IMG/VR virus record: IMGVR_UViG_3300045974_000167
Coordinates: 1 to 64,000 of that record
Strand: one strand, 5' to 3'
Length of the DNA: 64,000 bases
From: a virus
The notes below the pieces were generated by a model, which searched no databases, was not told where the DNA came from, and saw only the letters and a program-made list of their open reading frames with translations. A program made the position numbers and the translations under genes. Below are positions 1 through 8,644 of the stretch, piece by piece; position 1 is the first letter of the stretch; every line of letters begins with the position of its first letter.

Positions 1-1
1 C

Positions 2-3000
2 GCCGCATCTCTAGCCGCCTCTCATTCCCTCAACTTAGTGTTCGACAGTCTCAAGAAGGTTACCGGTGCCCTTAACGAGCAGTTTGTATTCACTAAGGGC
101 GCGGCTGATGCGGCGAATACAAAGGCTATAGCCGAGGCCGAAACTGCGGCTGCGGCTGAAGCCCAGGCTATCGCCCGTAAAGAGCGGTCCCTCGAAGCCG
201 TTGCATTAAAGAAGAAGGAGATCGAGGCCGAAGTAGAGTTACGTAATGCTGCTCGGGTTTCAGCAGCAAACGCCAACAAGGCAGTCGCCGCCCAAACGGC
301 CACGCCCACCATCGTAGCCTCCCCTATACAGGGCACGCAGGCACCCAACGCTACCGTTGCTGCGGCAGTCCAGGCCAAGGCCGCGCTGACTCTCGCGGAA
401 AAAGAATACGCCGCAGCCGTTGCCGTAGTGACCGAGCAACAGGCATTCGCTGCCGCGATGACTCAGGAACGCATCGCCGCCGAAAAGGCGATGAACGGTG
501 AGCATAAGAATTGGAAGACCAACGAGCTTATCGAAGCTGAGAGAATGGAAGGGATTGCTACCCGCAATCTGACCCGCGACCTACAGGAGCAGGCGCTTGC
601 AAGGGAAGCCCTAGATATTGCCAAGGCTAAGGCCGCTTCGACAACTTCTATGTTGTCGGTAGCTGCTACACCTCCCCCGGCGGTGATTGCGTCCGTAGAA
701 ACTCGCGCCGCGCTCGTACTTGCAGAAAAAGAGTACGCGGAGGCTACCAACCTTAGTAAGATTGCCGTTAATGAACTCAGCGCCGCAGAGGTTGCTAGGG
801 CGTCGGCTCTTGCTGGAACGTTACCCGCCCAGCAGGTAGGGTTAGCCGCCAACGCAACCGCCACTGAGGTTCTTGCCGCTGCGGAAGAAGACCTAGTTCT
901 AGCTAAGGAACAGTCAGTCCTAGCCACTATTGACGAGGCATTAGCGGAGGATAGGCTCCGCGCCTCTCGGCTCTTGGCCGCGACAACTGTGCCTGTTACT
1001 GAGGCGGCTACCGCCGCTAAGGTTGCGGCGGCTGCGGCTGAAGGGGAATACAGCGCAGCCGTACTTCGCACAAATGTAGTCCTGTCGGAACAGGCAGTCG
1101 CTCAGACTGAGGTAGCGGTTGCAACCGGTGCCGCGAAGGCTGCCGCCGATGCTAAGGCGTTAGCTGATGCCAGGGCTGCTGCGGCTGCCGCCGCTGCCGC
1201 TGTAGCTACTACCGCGCAGGGTAAAGCCGCCCTCTTTGCCGCCAACGCCATGAAGGGTCTGTGGGCGTTGATCGGCGGTTGGACCGGCGTAACTATCGCT
1301 GCCGCTGCTGGCCTTTGGTACCTCGCTACTAGGACTACCGAACTAGAGGAAGCTACCAAGAACTTAATCAAGGCCCGTAAGGAACTGAACGACCTTACCG
1401 GTGACCCCCTCGTCCTGGGAGTCAAGACCTTCGATGACGAGGTTAAGAAGCAGCGAGATGTTCTCAAGGGTCTTGAATTCGAGATTGCTGCTAAGAAGGC
1501 TGGTCCCCAGAAAATCGTCACTTCTGAACTCGGTTCGGAAGAGGGCGGAGCTACAGTAACCGCGAACGTAACCGAAAACGAGATTGTCGTCCTTGAGCAG
1601 AAGCGGGATGCTCTTAAGAAGATTGTAGAATTACAGGAGAAAGAAGCACTAGTTCGGCGGGGAATCTCCGAGTCTTACGCCAAAGAAAGTAAGAAGCTGA
1701 CGGATTTAGGGGATGAGTTTTCCCGAAGCCTGAAAGTTTTAACGGACGCTCAGTCCGCGATGGAGCACATCTCCGGGTCTAAGGACAAGCCGTCCGTTAT
1801 GACCCCCAAGGACACCCTACAGAACACGTACGCGGCGTGGGATATAGCTACCCGGCTATACACGGAGCAGCTAAAGAAGGCGAACGGGAATCAGGCAGAG
1901 CTTAAGGCGGCGGTGCAGGAATACACCCGCAATATGGCCTCTGCCACTTCCTCTTATTGGAAGGGCATCGAATCCTACGCAAACATCAGGGATGCCGATA
2001 GACTAACCCTTGGAAAAGTCGCTATCGAATGGAACAAGAAGGAGCTTGATCAGAACCGTAAGGTGTTCGACTCCCTTGAGTTAATTAACAAGAAGACTCG
2101 GGAGTTAGGTAACAGCAAGCTCACGATGTCTGCGGCGGATGTAAAGTATTCCAAGACAATCGAGGACATCGAGACTGAGCGGGTACGGAGGATTGAGGAA
2201 ATCAATCTTCAGCAGCTTAAGAAGGTTCCCTCGGCCACCGACCCCTCCCGCTTTACTGAGGAACTCCGGTATGTCATTGCGGATCCGAAGAAGCGAGCCC
2301 AGGAAACTGACGATCTAACCGCCGCGCTAAACAGGTATGCAGCCGCAGCCGCTCATGCCCGGGACGAGGAGAAGAAGAAGGCGTCCGATGACGCCAAGGA
2401 GAAGCTGGCAGAACTCCGCGCCAAGTATTCACCGGAGGGGTTAGCTACCAAAACCACCGGGGTTACCCAGGTTGAGATTCTCAAGGTTCATGCTGAGATT
2501 GATAAACTTACCAAGATTATCAACGAAAACCTGATCTCTGCCGGGATCAAGGGCACGACCGTCCCGTGGACGATCAAGCTCCTACCCAATACTGAACTCC
2601 CCAAGATCCCTACCCCGATCATCCCCCCGCCGGAAGGCACGTTTGTTCAGCCCGCAGGTGGCGAAATCACGCAGGAAATGCTTGATACCAAGCATGGTCA
2701 GATCCTTGCGGGGCTAAAGACCGAGTTCGATACCAAGGCCGCTGCGAACCTTACTGACAAGGAGCGCAATCGGTTGCAGGACGAGTACCTTGACAAACTT
2801 AGTCAAGAGAACGAGGCGTATCAGCAGGCCACGGCTTCTAGGGAGGCTGTTGACAAGATCAAGCGTTCTACTATCTCGCCTGCCGCCAATGGGACCACGT
2901 ATTCTCTGAATGATCTATCCCGATTCGGGAAGAATGATCCGAATCCGCCCTGGCTAGGGCAGGGAATCACCTCTGAGGCTGAAACCACCCAATCTGCCCG

Positions 3001-6000
3001 GGAGGCCAGGACTGAATTTGATATCAATGTCGCCAAGAAGGCCGAGGAACTAGACGCCGCATCGCGTAAAACCATCGAGGATTTCCTACGCCAGTTCGGA
3101 AAGGCAGAAACCTCCCAGGCCACTACTAAGACCACCCGGCTTCAGGTAGACGCGAAGATTGCTGAGTTCGAGAAGTTACTCTCCGAACGTGCCGCGAAGA
3201 TCAAGGCGGGCGACTTAGGCGCGGGCGCGGTAGATACCACCACGGCTGAATACGAGCAGTGGTTTGCGATAATGATTCAGGGCTTCAAGGACACCGATGC
3301 TGCGGCCGAAAAGCACGCTAGCGCGATGTCCCAGTTTATGATCCAGGCGCAGAGGAACATGGAAACGTTCCTCGCCTCCGAAATCTATAACGTTGTTAGC
3401 AATGAAGCTAGAGATGCGTTGAAGGAGAGGAAAGAAGCGGAGTTTGTCGCCAAGTTGAAGAAGTCCGGGGTTAAAGAGGGGACTGAGCAGTACAACCGCG
3501 CCCTCCTAGAGTGGCAGAAGAACACCAGCTCTGTTTCCCTCGCGTTTGAGAGCATGGCTGAAGCCTTCTCTAAGGCCCTTCAGAAAATGATTGCAGAGTT
3601 GGCCTCCTCTCAGATCCTTGAGGCTTTGACCAAACTCGCCAAGTTAGTAACCACCTCCATAATGAGTGGTTCTGACTCCACACCGGATACCACCGCACCA
3701 GTACCCTCCTCTATCGTCAATTCCGGTAGGGCGGCTACCGGCGGGTTAATCCGTGGGCCGGGGACTTCTACTTCCGATAGTATCCCGATGCTCCTGTCGA
3801 ATGGGGAGTTCGTAATCCAGGCTTCTGCTGTGCAGAAGTACGGCAAGGAATTTTTCGACAAGGTAAACTCTCAGGATCTATCCACGCAGGAGGATCCCGC
3901 CAAGGGCTTCTCCCGCGCCCCACGGGTTCAGCGGCGGGCAGAGGGCGGATTCATCGCGGCCCCCGGTGCAACGATTGCCGCCCCGGTAGTGGTAGAGCAG
4001 CGCCCGTCGTACACGCCGCCCTCCAAGGTAATCGCCAGCGCGGTCACCTCCTCGCTAGAGGCCATCGAACGGTACAACACCCTGTCGTTCGATAAGGTCG
4101 ATAGCTCCACCCATGATGAGTCTCTAAAGACCTTCAGGGAGAAGTACCTGACCTCGGTGAAGAAGGATTCCTCGACCGTATCGTCGGAGGATTCTTCCAA
4201 GACCGCCAAGAGCACCTACGCCCAGGATATTCTCAAGAACTACACCGAGAATGTTCTGAAGAAGTCCAAGGAGGAAGTCTCCTGGGTAGGCAGTAATACC
4301 AATACAGACAGGCGCACGGCTTCCTCCTCTACTACCTCCGATGAGAAGTCTCGTAAGGACGCCCGGGACGTTAAGGTAAGTTCTCTAGAGGAGAGTGCCC
4401 GCCGTTCGACCCGCGTTGATCTCAACGAGAACACCGCTCGCACCGAGAACACGAACTTAACGGAGGTTACCAACAAGGAAGCGCGGGAACTCCGCGAAGA
4501 GATTACCCGCAAGGACGCCCGCGAGGAGGCCCTACGTAACGTCCGCGAGAGTGCCCTACGGACCTCCCGTGACGACTCTGCTAAGACCTCGCGGGAAACC
4601 TCGTCTAAGACCTCGCACGACGATTCTCTTAAGACCTCCCGGGACGATTCGTCCAAGAAACTGCACGAGGAGATCCTGCGGGATTCCGTAGAATCGGCTG
4701 TAAAGACCTCTAAGGAAAGCGCGGAGCGGCTGTCCAAGGATGCTTCTTCTTCGGTGTCCAGCACGGAAACTCGGCGGCGCGACTCCGCTGAACAGGAGAA
4801 GAATTACCTAGAGTCCGTTCGTAGGACCGCCCAGGATACGTCCACCAAGGCTGTCAGCGAAATCTCTACCAAGAAGATCAGCGAGGATACCCTTCGTACC
4901 TCCCAGGAGAAGGCCCTGCGTGCCGCCAAGGATACGGCGGAAAAGGCTTCCTCCGAGACTATCCTGCGGCGCGTCAACGAGGAGAACCTAGTCTCGTACA
5001 CGGAACACGTTCTCCGTAAGTCCTGGGATACGTACTCCAAGCTGTCCAAGTCGGGGGCCGAAAACACCACCCTCGATAGCCTCTCTTCTACGTCTGCGGA
5101 GCAGGTGTTAAAGCAGTTCAGCAATGACCACTCCGAAAACTACGTAGAGAACGTCCTCCGGTCCTACCGTGAGGACTCTGTAAAGAACTACGGGGTTGAC
5201 TCCCTCAAGAACTACAAGGAATCCACCCTGCGGGATTACACTTTCCACGTAGTCCAGAAGTCCTGGGAGGATTACTACCGCCTTGCCAAGAATGATTCGG
5301 TGAAGAACTCCAAGGATACCTCCGTTAACTCCTTCACCGAATATGTTCTCAGCAAGGCCAGCCGGGAAGTTCTACCCGGTGCCGCCGCAGAGAATATCTC
5401 TGTCCGCGTGCCGAACGAGGGCTACGTTATCAAGCCCGAAATCGTGCGTAAGTACGGAGAGGTCTTCCTCAATAAAATCAACTCATGGTCTGCCCCGGTT
5501 CTGCAATCGATTGCAGGAACTCCGGTCAGCACCTTCCTCCGCAGGGCCGAAGGGGGGATGATTCGCGGCCCAGGAACTTCCACCTCTGATAGCATCCCCA
5601 CGCGCCTCCCTGCTGGATCTTACGTCATTAAAGCATCTACTGTTCAGAAGTACGGCGGGGAATTCCTTGAGAGGTTTAACTCCCTAGCCGCCCCTGTCGG
5701 CGTTCAGCGCCGCGCAGACGGCGGGGCGATCTTCGGGCCGGGGACGGGAACCTCTGACAGCATCCCTGCTCTGGTGTCCAACGGGGAATTCATCGTACAG
5801 GCTGCGGCGGTGCAGAAGTACGGTGTCTCGTTCTTCGACAAGTTAAATTCTCAGCAACTAGCACCCACCATTCCTGCGGTACGCAGGTTCTCCGAAGGTG
5901 GTCTCGTTAGTGGTGGCACCCGGGCTCTTTCCGGGTCTGAGGGCGGCGGCGGGGAAACCACCGTCAATGTCATCAATAACACAGGCCAGGAAACGTCCAC

Positions 6001-6145
6001 GGAGAAGATTAAGCAGCCTGACGGATCTGAAATCATCAACATCGTAATCGGTAAGGTCGCCCAGGACATCCGCAACAACGGCATGGTAGGTCAGTCCATT
6101 CAGTCCACCTTCGGGGCCTCTAGGAAGGGCGTTAATCGTGGCTAG
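2..6145 (+). CDS. Tail tape measure protein (5' end outside window)
   Basis: Structural protein that runs inside the tail tube and sets tail length. The frame is open to the left edge, so the gene begins upstream; the GTG at 38 has no Shine-Dalgarno site and need not be the start. Seen: an Ala/Glu-rich, probably coiled-coil first ~400 residues; a hydrophobic segment (about 421-443, WALIGG..AAAAGLWYLA); long helical stretches; then cassettes with the core GPGTxTSDSIP..L..GE.V..A..VQKYG at about residues 1252, 1856 and 1913, plus a degenerate one near 1800. These GPGT/TSDSI cassettes are typical of tape measure C-termini. Between cassettes 1 and 2 lies an odd Ser/Lys/Asp/Arg-rich stretch (about 1354-1793). 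At least 2047 residues, implying a long tail. The family is clear; the full length is not known. Confidence 0.9.
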   Translation, partial: AASLAASHSLNLVFDSLKKVTGALNEQFVFTKGAADAANTKAIAEAETAAAAEAQAIARKERSLEAVALKKKEIEAEVELRNAARVSAANANKAVAAQTATPTIVASPIQGTQAPNATVAAAVQAKAALTLAEKEYAAAVAVVTEQQAFAAAMTQERIAAEKAMNGEHKNWKTNELIEAERMEGIATRNLTRDLQEQALAREALDIAKAKAASTTSMLSVAATPPPAVIASVETRAALVLAEKEYAEATNLSKIAVNELSAAEVARASALAGTLPAQQVGLAANATATEVLAAAEEDLVLAKEQSVLATIDEALAEDRLRASRLLAATTVPVTEAATAAKVAAAAAEGEYSAAVLRTNVVLSEQAVAQTEVAVATGAAKAAADAKALADARAAAAAAAAAVATTAQGKAALFAANAMKGLWALIGGWTGVTIAAAAGLWYLATRTTELEEATKNLIKARKELNDLTGDPLVLGVKTFDDEVKKQRDVLKGLEFEIAAKKAGPQKIVTSELGSEEGGATVTANVTENEIVVLEQKRDALKKIVELQEKEALVRRGISESYAKESKKLTDLGDEFSRSLKVLTDAQSAMEHISGSKDKPSVMTPKDTLQNTYAAWDIATRLYTEQLKKANGNQAELKAAVQEYTRNMASATSSYWKGIESYANIRDADRLTLGKVAIEWNKKELDQNRKVFDSLELINKKTRELGNSKLTMSAADVKYSKTIEDIETERVRRIEEINLQQLKKVPSATDPSRFTEELRYVIADPKKRAQETDDLTAALNRYAAAAAHARDEEKKKASDDAKEKLAELRAKYSPEGLATKTTGVTQVEILKVHAEIDKLTKIINENLISAGIKGTTVPWTIKLLPNTELPKIPTPIIPPPEGTFVQPAGGEITQEMLDTKHGQILAGLKTEFDTKAAANLTDKERNRLQDEYLDKLSQENEAYQQATASREAVDKIKRSTISPAANGTTYSLNDLSRFGKNDPNPPWLGQGITSEAETTQSAREARTEFDINVAKKAEELDAASRKTIEDFLRQFGKAETSQATTKTTRLQVDAKIAEFEKLLSERAAKIKAGDLGAGAVDTTTAEYEQWFAIMIQGFKDTDAAAEKHASAMSQFMIQAQRNMETFLASEIYNVVSNEARDALKERKEAEFVAKLKKSGVKEGTEQYNRALLEWQKNTSSVSLAFESMAEAFSKALQKMIAELASSQILEALTKLAKLVTTSIMSGSDSTPDTTAPVPSSIVNSGRAATGGLIRGPGTSTSDSIPMLLSNGEFVIQASAVQKYGKEFFDKVNSQDLSTQEDPAKGFSRAPRVQRRAEGGFIAAPGATIAAPVVVEQRPSYTPPSKVIASAVTSSLEAIERYNTLSFDKVDSSTHDESLKTFREKYLTSVKKDSSTVSSEDSSKTAKSTYAQDILKNYTENVLKKSKEEVSWVGSNTNTDRRTASSSTTSDEKSRKDARDVKVSSLEESARRSTRVDLNENTARTENTNLTEVTNKEARELREEITRKDAREEALRNVRESALRTSRDDSAKTSRETSSKTSHDDSLKTSRDDSSKKLHEEILRDSVESAVKTSKESAERLSKDASSSVSSTETRRRDSAEQEKNYLESVRRTAQDTSTKAVSEISTKKISEDTLRTSQEKALRAAKDTAEKASSETILRRVNEENLVSYTEHVLRKSWDTYSKLSKSGAENTTLDSLSSTSAEQVLKQFSNDHSENYVENVLRSYREDSVKNYGVDSLKNYKESTLRDYTFHVVQKSWEDYYRLAKNDSVKNSKDTSVNSFTEYVLSKASREVLPGAAAENISVRVPNEGYVIKPEIVRKYGEVFLNKINSWSAPVLQSIAGTPVSTFLRRAEGGMIRGPGTSTSDSIPTRLPAGSYVIKASTVQKYGGEFLERFNSLAAPVGVQRRADGGAIFGPGTGTSDSIPALVSNGEFIVQAAAVQKYGVSFFDKLNSQQLAPTIPAVRRFSEGGLVSGGTRALSGSEGGGGETTVNVINNTGQETSTEKIKQPDGSEIINIVIGKVAQDIRNNGMVGQSIQSTFGASRKGVNRG
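2765..2778 (+). repeat. Dispersed palindrome, variant CGCAATCGGTTGCA
   Basis: Inside the tape measure gene (encodes RNRLQ). One arm base differs from the TGCA..TGCA arms of the family. Confidence 0.45.
4060..5380 (+). repeat. Low-complexity coding repeat region in tape measure gene
   Basis: Encodes runs such as KTSRDDS, KTSRETS, KTSHDDS and KTSRDDS again, followed by a looser repeat of (N/S)Y(T/V)E(N/H)VL(K/R)(K/S), seen as NYTENVLKK, SYTEHVLRK, NYVENVLRS and SFTEYVLSK. Codons vary among copies, so this is an old expansion rather than a recent DNA-level duplication. Confidence 0.75.
5502..5515 (+). repeat. Dispersed palindrome TGCAATCGATTGCA
   Basis: Perfect 14-bp palindrome (16 bp with flanking C/G) inside the tape measure gene; read as LQSIAG. 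Confidence 0.85.
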
Positions 6146-6515
6146 TTGGCCCTCCGGGTTACCTTCCCCCTTTGCGGAGGGGGAGCCCAGCTACACCCTG
6201 CATGATAACGCTATCCGGCCCGACTCTAAGACCGGGTTCGGCAAGTCTAGGAGAAGGTTCTTCGGCAAGTACGAAACCGTAACGTTCCCCCTGGTTCTAA
6301 CTAAAACCCAGAGAGATATTTTTCAAAACTTCTATTGGACTACGCTTCAAGAAGTGCTACCATTTGATTGGGTGGATTTACGAGAGTACAACGTACCGGC
6401 AGGTTACCGGTTCTCTAAACCCCCCAAGGAAACGTATGTAGCTGGGGATGCCACAGCTTCCGCTAACTCCGAAGCCTACTGGCAGGTAGATGTTGAACTA
6501 GAGCGTATCTCGTAG
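6138..6515 (+). CDS. Minor tail protein
   Basis: 125 residues, GTG start overlapping the end of the tape measure gene, with AGGAAGGG upstream. Its position right after the tape measure gene is that of the lambda M/L-type tail-tip assembly proteins. It is clearly paralogous to the last ~130 residues of the giant protein ending at 15117: both share WP..L.SPFAE.EPSY, RRRF.GK.E..TF, LTK.QR, F.KP.KE.YVAGD and SEAYW..D.ELE. This suggests a repeated tail-tip building block. Tail role is confident; the exact family is not. Confidence 0.7.
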   Translation: MASWPSGLPSPFAEGEPSYTLHDNAIRPDSKTGFGKSRRRFFGKYETVTFPLVLTKTQRDIFQNFYWTTLQEVLPFDWVDLREYNVPAGYRFSKPPKETYVAGDATASANSEAYWQVDVELERIS

Positions 6516-6560
6516 TGGCAATGGAGTGGTTTCTATAGTAGGATCAACCAGTTAATAACA

Positions 6561-6579
6561 ACCAAGAGTCACTCTTGGT
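6561..6579 (+). promoter_or_regulatory. Short hairpin before signal-peptide gene
   Basis: ACCAAGAG-TCA-CTCTTGGT forms an 8-bp stem with a 3-nt loop, 22 nt upstream of the next ATG. There is no T run after it. A TATAGT (6534-6539) upstream could be a -10 element, but no good -35 is visible. Possible mRNA leader structure. Confidence 0.4.
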
Positions 6580-6600
6580 GTCCACCCTGGAGGTACTAAA

Positions 6601-7356
6601 ATGAAGCATCTTCGTAAGTTCCTAGTTTTCTCGCTGTTTGCTGCGGCGGCGCTGTCCGCGTCTGCCCAGACCGTCGTTAAGAAGCCTGTTGATAACACCT
6701 CCAAGCCCGGTGCGGTTGTAGAGGATAAGGTCATCAAGGCCAAGGACGTTAAGAAGCCTGATACCAAGGCGTCGGACTCGGTTGATTCCAGCGTTAAGAC
6801 TGCCCCCAAGAGCGCCATCGCCACCGAGCACGGCGAGTTCTTCGTGCAGCTTGTCCGTAACGGGGTTGTCATCGCGGAGGAGATCGCCCCCAACTTCCTC
6901 GCGGACGAGGGTGAGGCCGACTTCCTAGCCTGTTTCTATCAGGCTACCTCTTGCCCCACCTCGTTCACTGTGGGCCTGCTCTCCACCACCTCGACCCCCG
7001 TAGAAAGCTCTAGCTGGGCTTCTCTATCGGCTACTGAGCTAGTTACCGGTACGTCCCCCGGGTACGCTTCGTGGACCGCCGCTCGCACCACCGCAGGTTG
7101 GTACGGCACCACCTCTGGTTCCGCGCCTACCTCTGTCGCCAACGGGACTGGTGGTTGCACGGAGACCGCCTGCGCCCAGGTCAGCACCGCCCAGAACACC
7201 ATTACCGCCTCTGGCAACTGGACGATTGGTGGCCGGTATATCTACATCCGCGCCGCCACCACTAACCGCCTCATCGCGGTAGCCCAGCTCTCGGCCGACC
7301 GCACCCTTCAGTCGGGCGACCAGTTGAACGTGACGTACCGGCAGGCGATGCAGTAA
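6601..7356 (+). CDS. Tail-cluster protein with N-terminal signal peptide
   Basis: 251 residues. The first 23 residues are a textbook Sec signal peptide: basic n-region (KHLRK), hydrophobic core (FLVFSLFAAAALS), and an ASA-Q type signal peptidase I site. A Lys/Asp-rich linker follows, then a Ser/Thr/Gly-rich beta domain (FTVGLL...., GYASW) that resembles the protein at 24845-25261. A signal peptide in the middle of a tail operon is unusual: the protein may be exported by the infected cell, or the segment may be a membrane anchor. Strong Shine-Dalgarno (CTGGAGG) 8 nt before ATG. Function unknown. Confidence 0.65.
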   Translation: MKHLRKFLVFSLFAAAALSASAQTVVKKPVDNTSKPGAVVEDKVIKAKDVKKPDTKASDSVDSSVKTAPKSAIATEHGEFFVQLVRNGVVIAEEIAPNFLADEGEADFLACFYQATSCPTSFTVGLLSTTSTPVESSSWASLSATELVTGTSPGYASWTAARTTAGWYGTTSGSAPTSVANGTGGCTETACAQVSTAQNTITASGNWTIGGRYIYIRAATTNRLIAVAQLSADRTLQSGDQLNVTYRQAMQ

Positions 7357-7381
7357 TTATCCGGCGCTCCAGGGGGCCGGG

Positions 7382-7570
7382 ATGCGGGACGCGAGGTATT
7401 TTGTCGTCGAGGGCAGACTCTACCTGTTATCGGGGGAGACAGTCCGTGAATGGACCCGCCGCGAGGCGGGTTTCGGGTGGGTCCATTCTAAGATGCCGCA
7501 CCCGGCCTTCACTGAGATAGATGCCAGGGAAATCAGCGCACAGGGGGCGATGCGCTTGCAGCGCACGTAG
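7382..7570 (+). CDS. Small hypothetical tail-region protein
   Basis: 62 residues between two tail genes with tight spacing (26 nt before, 3 nt after). Not recognised. Contains YFVVEGRLYLL and WTRREAGFGWVHSKMP; soluble, no membrane segment or cysteine motif. Such short proteins between minor tail genes are often fiber accessory proteins, but nothing here proves that. Confidence 0.5.
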   Translation: MRDARYFVVEGRLYLLSGETVREWTRREAGFGWVHSKMPHPAFTEIDAREISAQGAMRLQRT

Positions 7571-7573
7571 ACC

Positions 7574-8644
7574 GTGGCAACGACCTACCGGATCAAGTAT
7601 CTACAGGCTGTCTTTGAGGAGCGGGGGGATCTAGATACAACCCGGCGTGTATGGTCCGGAGAAGGAAACCCCGCCCTTGAGGCGCTTCCCCGTGAGCAAC
7701 GTCTAAATAAAAATGAGCATGGACTACAATCCCATGCGACTATGCCGGGGCGCGCCCGTTTCGACCCGGACTCCGGGTTTATTCAATCCGGGATTCGCTC
7801 AGTAAAGAAAGACTCGCAGGGTGATTCGGAAATCCCGGTCTGCATGACCTTCACCATGTTTGAGGGACAGCACGAACGCTCCGCTGGTCTAGTGTTTAAT
7901 TTGTCGTGGACTGCTATGGGATTAACCAAGCAGCAATTCCTCGACAATTTAACTGGATCCGTTATTAATTTTTCAATAGCAAGACTCCTCTATAACATTA
8001 TGGCTGGGCCGTACGTCCCGATCACAAAGGGCGGGGTAGAGAAGTGGGCGTTCAAGATTTACGGTGTCGCGGAGGATCAATTTCAGTTCGGCCGTCAACT
8101 AGAAACGGCCGCAGGGTATGAATGGACGTACATGAACCGCTGGTACCCGCGCATCCACCACAAGACGTTCAATAATTATCCTAGCAATAGGGGGTTTGCC
8201 GGGTTGAATGCCCGTAGGTACCAAGCCGATTCCTATTTTTATCATCGTGAGCATACTGTAGCGGCGACTTTCTGGGAGTGGCCTTCTACTGGGACTGCCT
8301 CTCCGCACGCTTCGCAAGGCACCGCCCCGGTCCCCCCGCCGCAGAGTAACGAGCAAGGAGCCCCGCAGCCCTGGAGCACCCCGGATATAACCGCTGTGAT
8401 TCGGGAGATTGTCTCGCGGCCAGGGTTTCTAGATGGAAACCGCCTAGGACTTGTCCTTGGTTTCGATGGATGTTGGGATGATTTAACGACGGCGCGGCTG
8501 TCTGCCGCGAACCCAGGGGGTGGCCCAGGCGGTGGCCCTATGACGTTCGCTTTCGCTGGTGACGCAGATTTCTTCAACGCCGGAACTTGTCAGCCGACGC
8601 TCCAGACATACAACCCGGAACTCAGATTAACGGTGGGTCCGTAA
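7574..8644 (+). CDS. Hypothetical virion protein (tail tip region)
   Basis: 356 residues, GTG start 3 nt after the preceding stop; its last base is the first base of the next gene's ATG (TAATG). Aromatic-rich middle (WTYMNRWYPRIHHK), Pro/Gly linkers near residues 240-275 and a glycine run near residue 312. No enzyme motif seen. Its place between minor tail genes and the giant virion protein suggests a structural component of the tail tip. Family not recognised. Confidence 0.5.
   Translation: MATTYRIKYLQAVFEERGDLDTTRRVWSGEGNPALEALPREQRLNKNEHGLQSHATMPGRARFDPDSGFIQSGIRSVKKDSQGDSEIPVCMTFTMFEGQHERSAGLVFNLSWTAMGLTKQQFLDNLTGSVINFSIARLLYNIMAGPYVPITKGGVEKWAFKIYGVAEDQFQFGRQLETAAGYEWTYMNRWYPRIHHKTFNNYPSNRGFAGLNARRYQADSYFYHREHTVAATFWEWPSTGTASPHASQGTAPVPPPQSNEQGAPQPWSTPDITAVIREIVSRPGFLDGNRLGLVLGFDGCWDDLTTARLSAANPGGGPGGGPMTFAFAGDADFFNAGTCQPTLQTYNPELRLTVGP

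Noticed and set aside
463-1071. Long minus-strand open frames opposite the tape measure gene and elsewhere (for example 4240-4764, 36826-37740, 52190-52774)
   Set aside because: They lie opposite well-supported + strand genes, have no recognisable domains or ribosome sites, and arise from codon bias of the real genes.
5343-5561. + strand frame inside the tape measure gene
   Set aside because: Different frame within a strong gene, no ribosome site, no domain.
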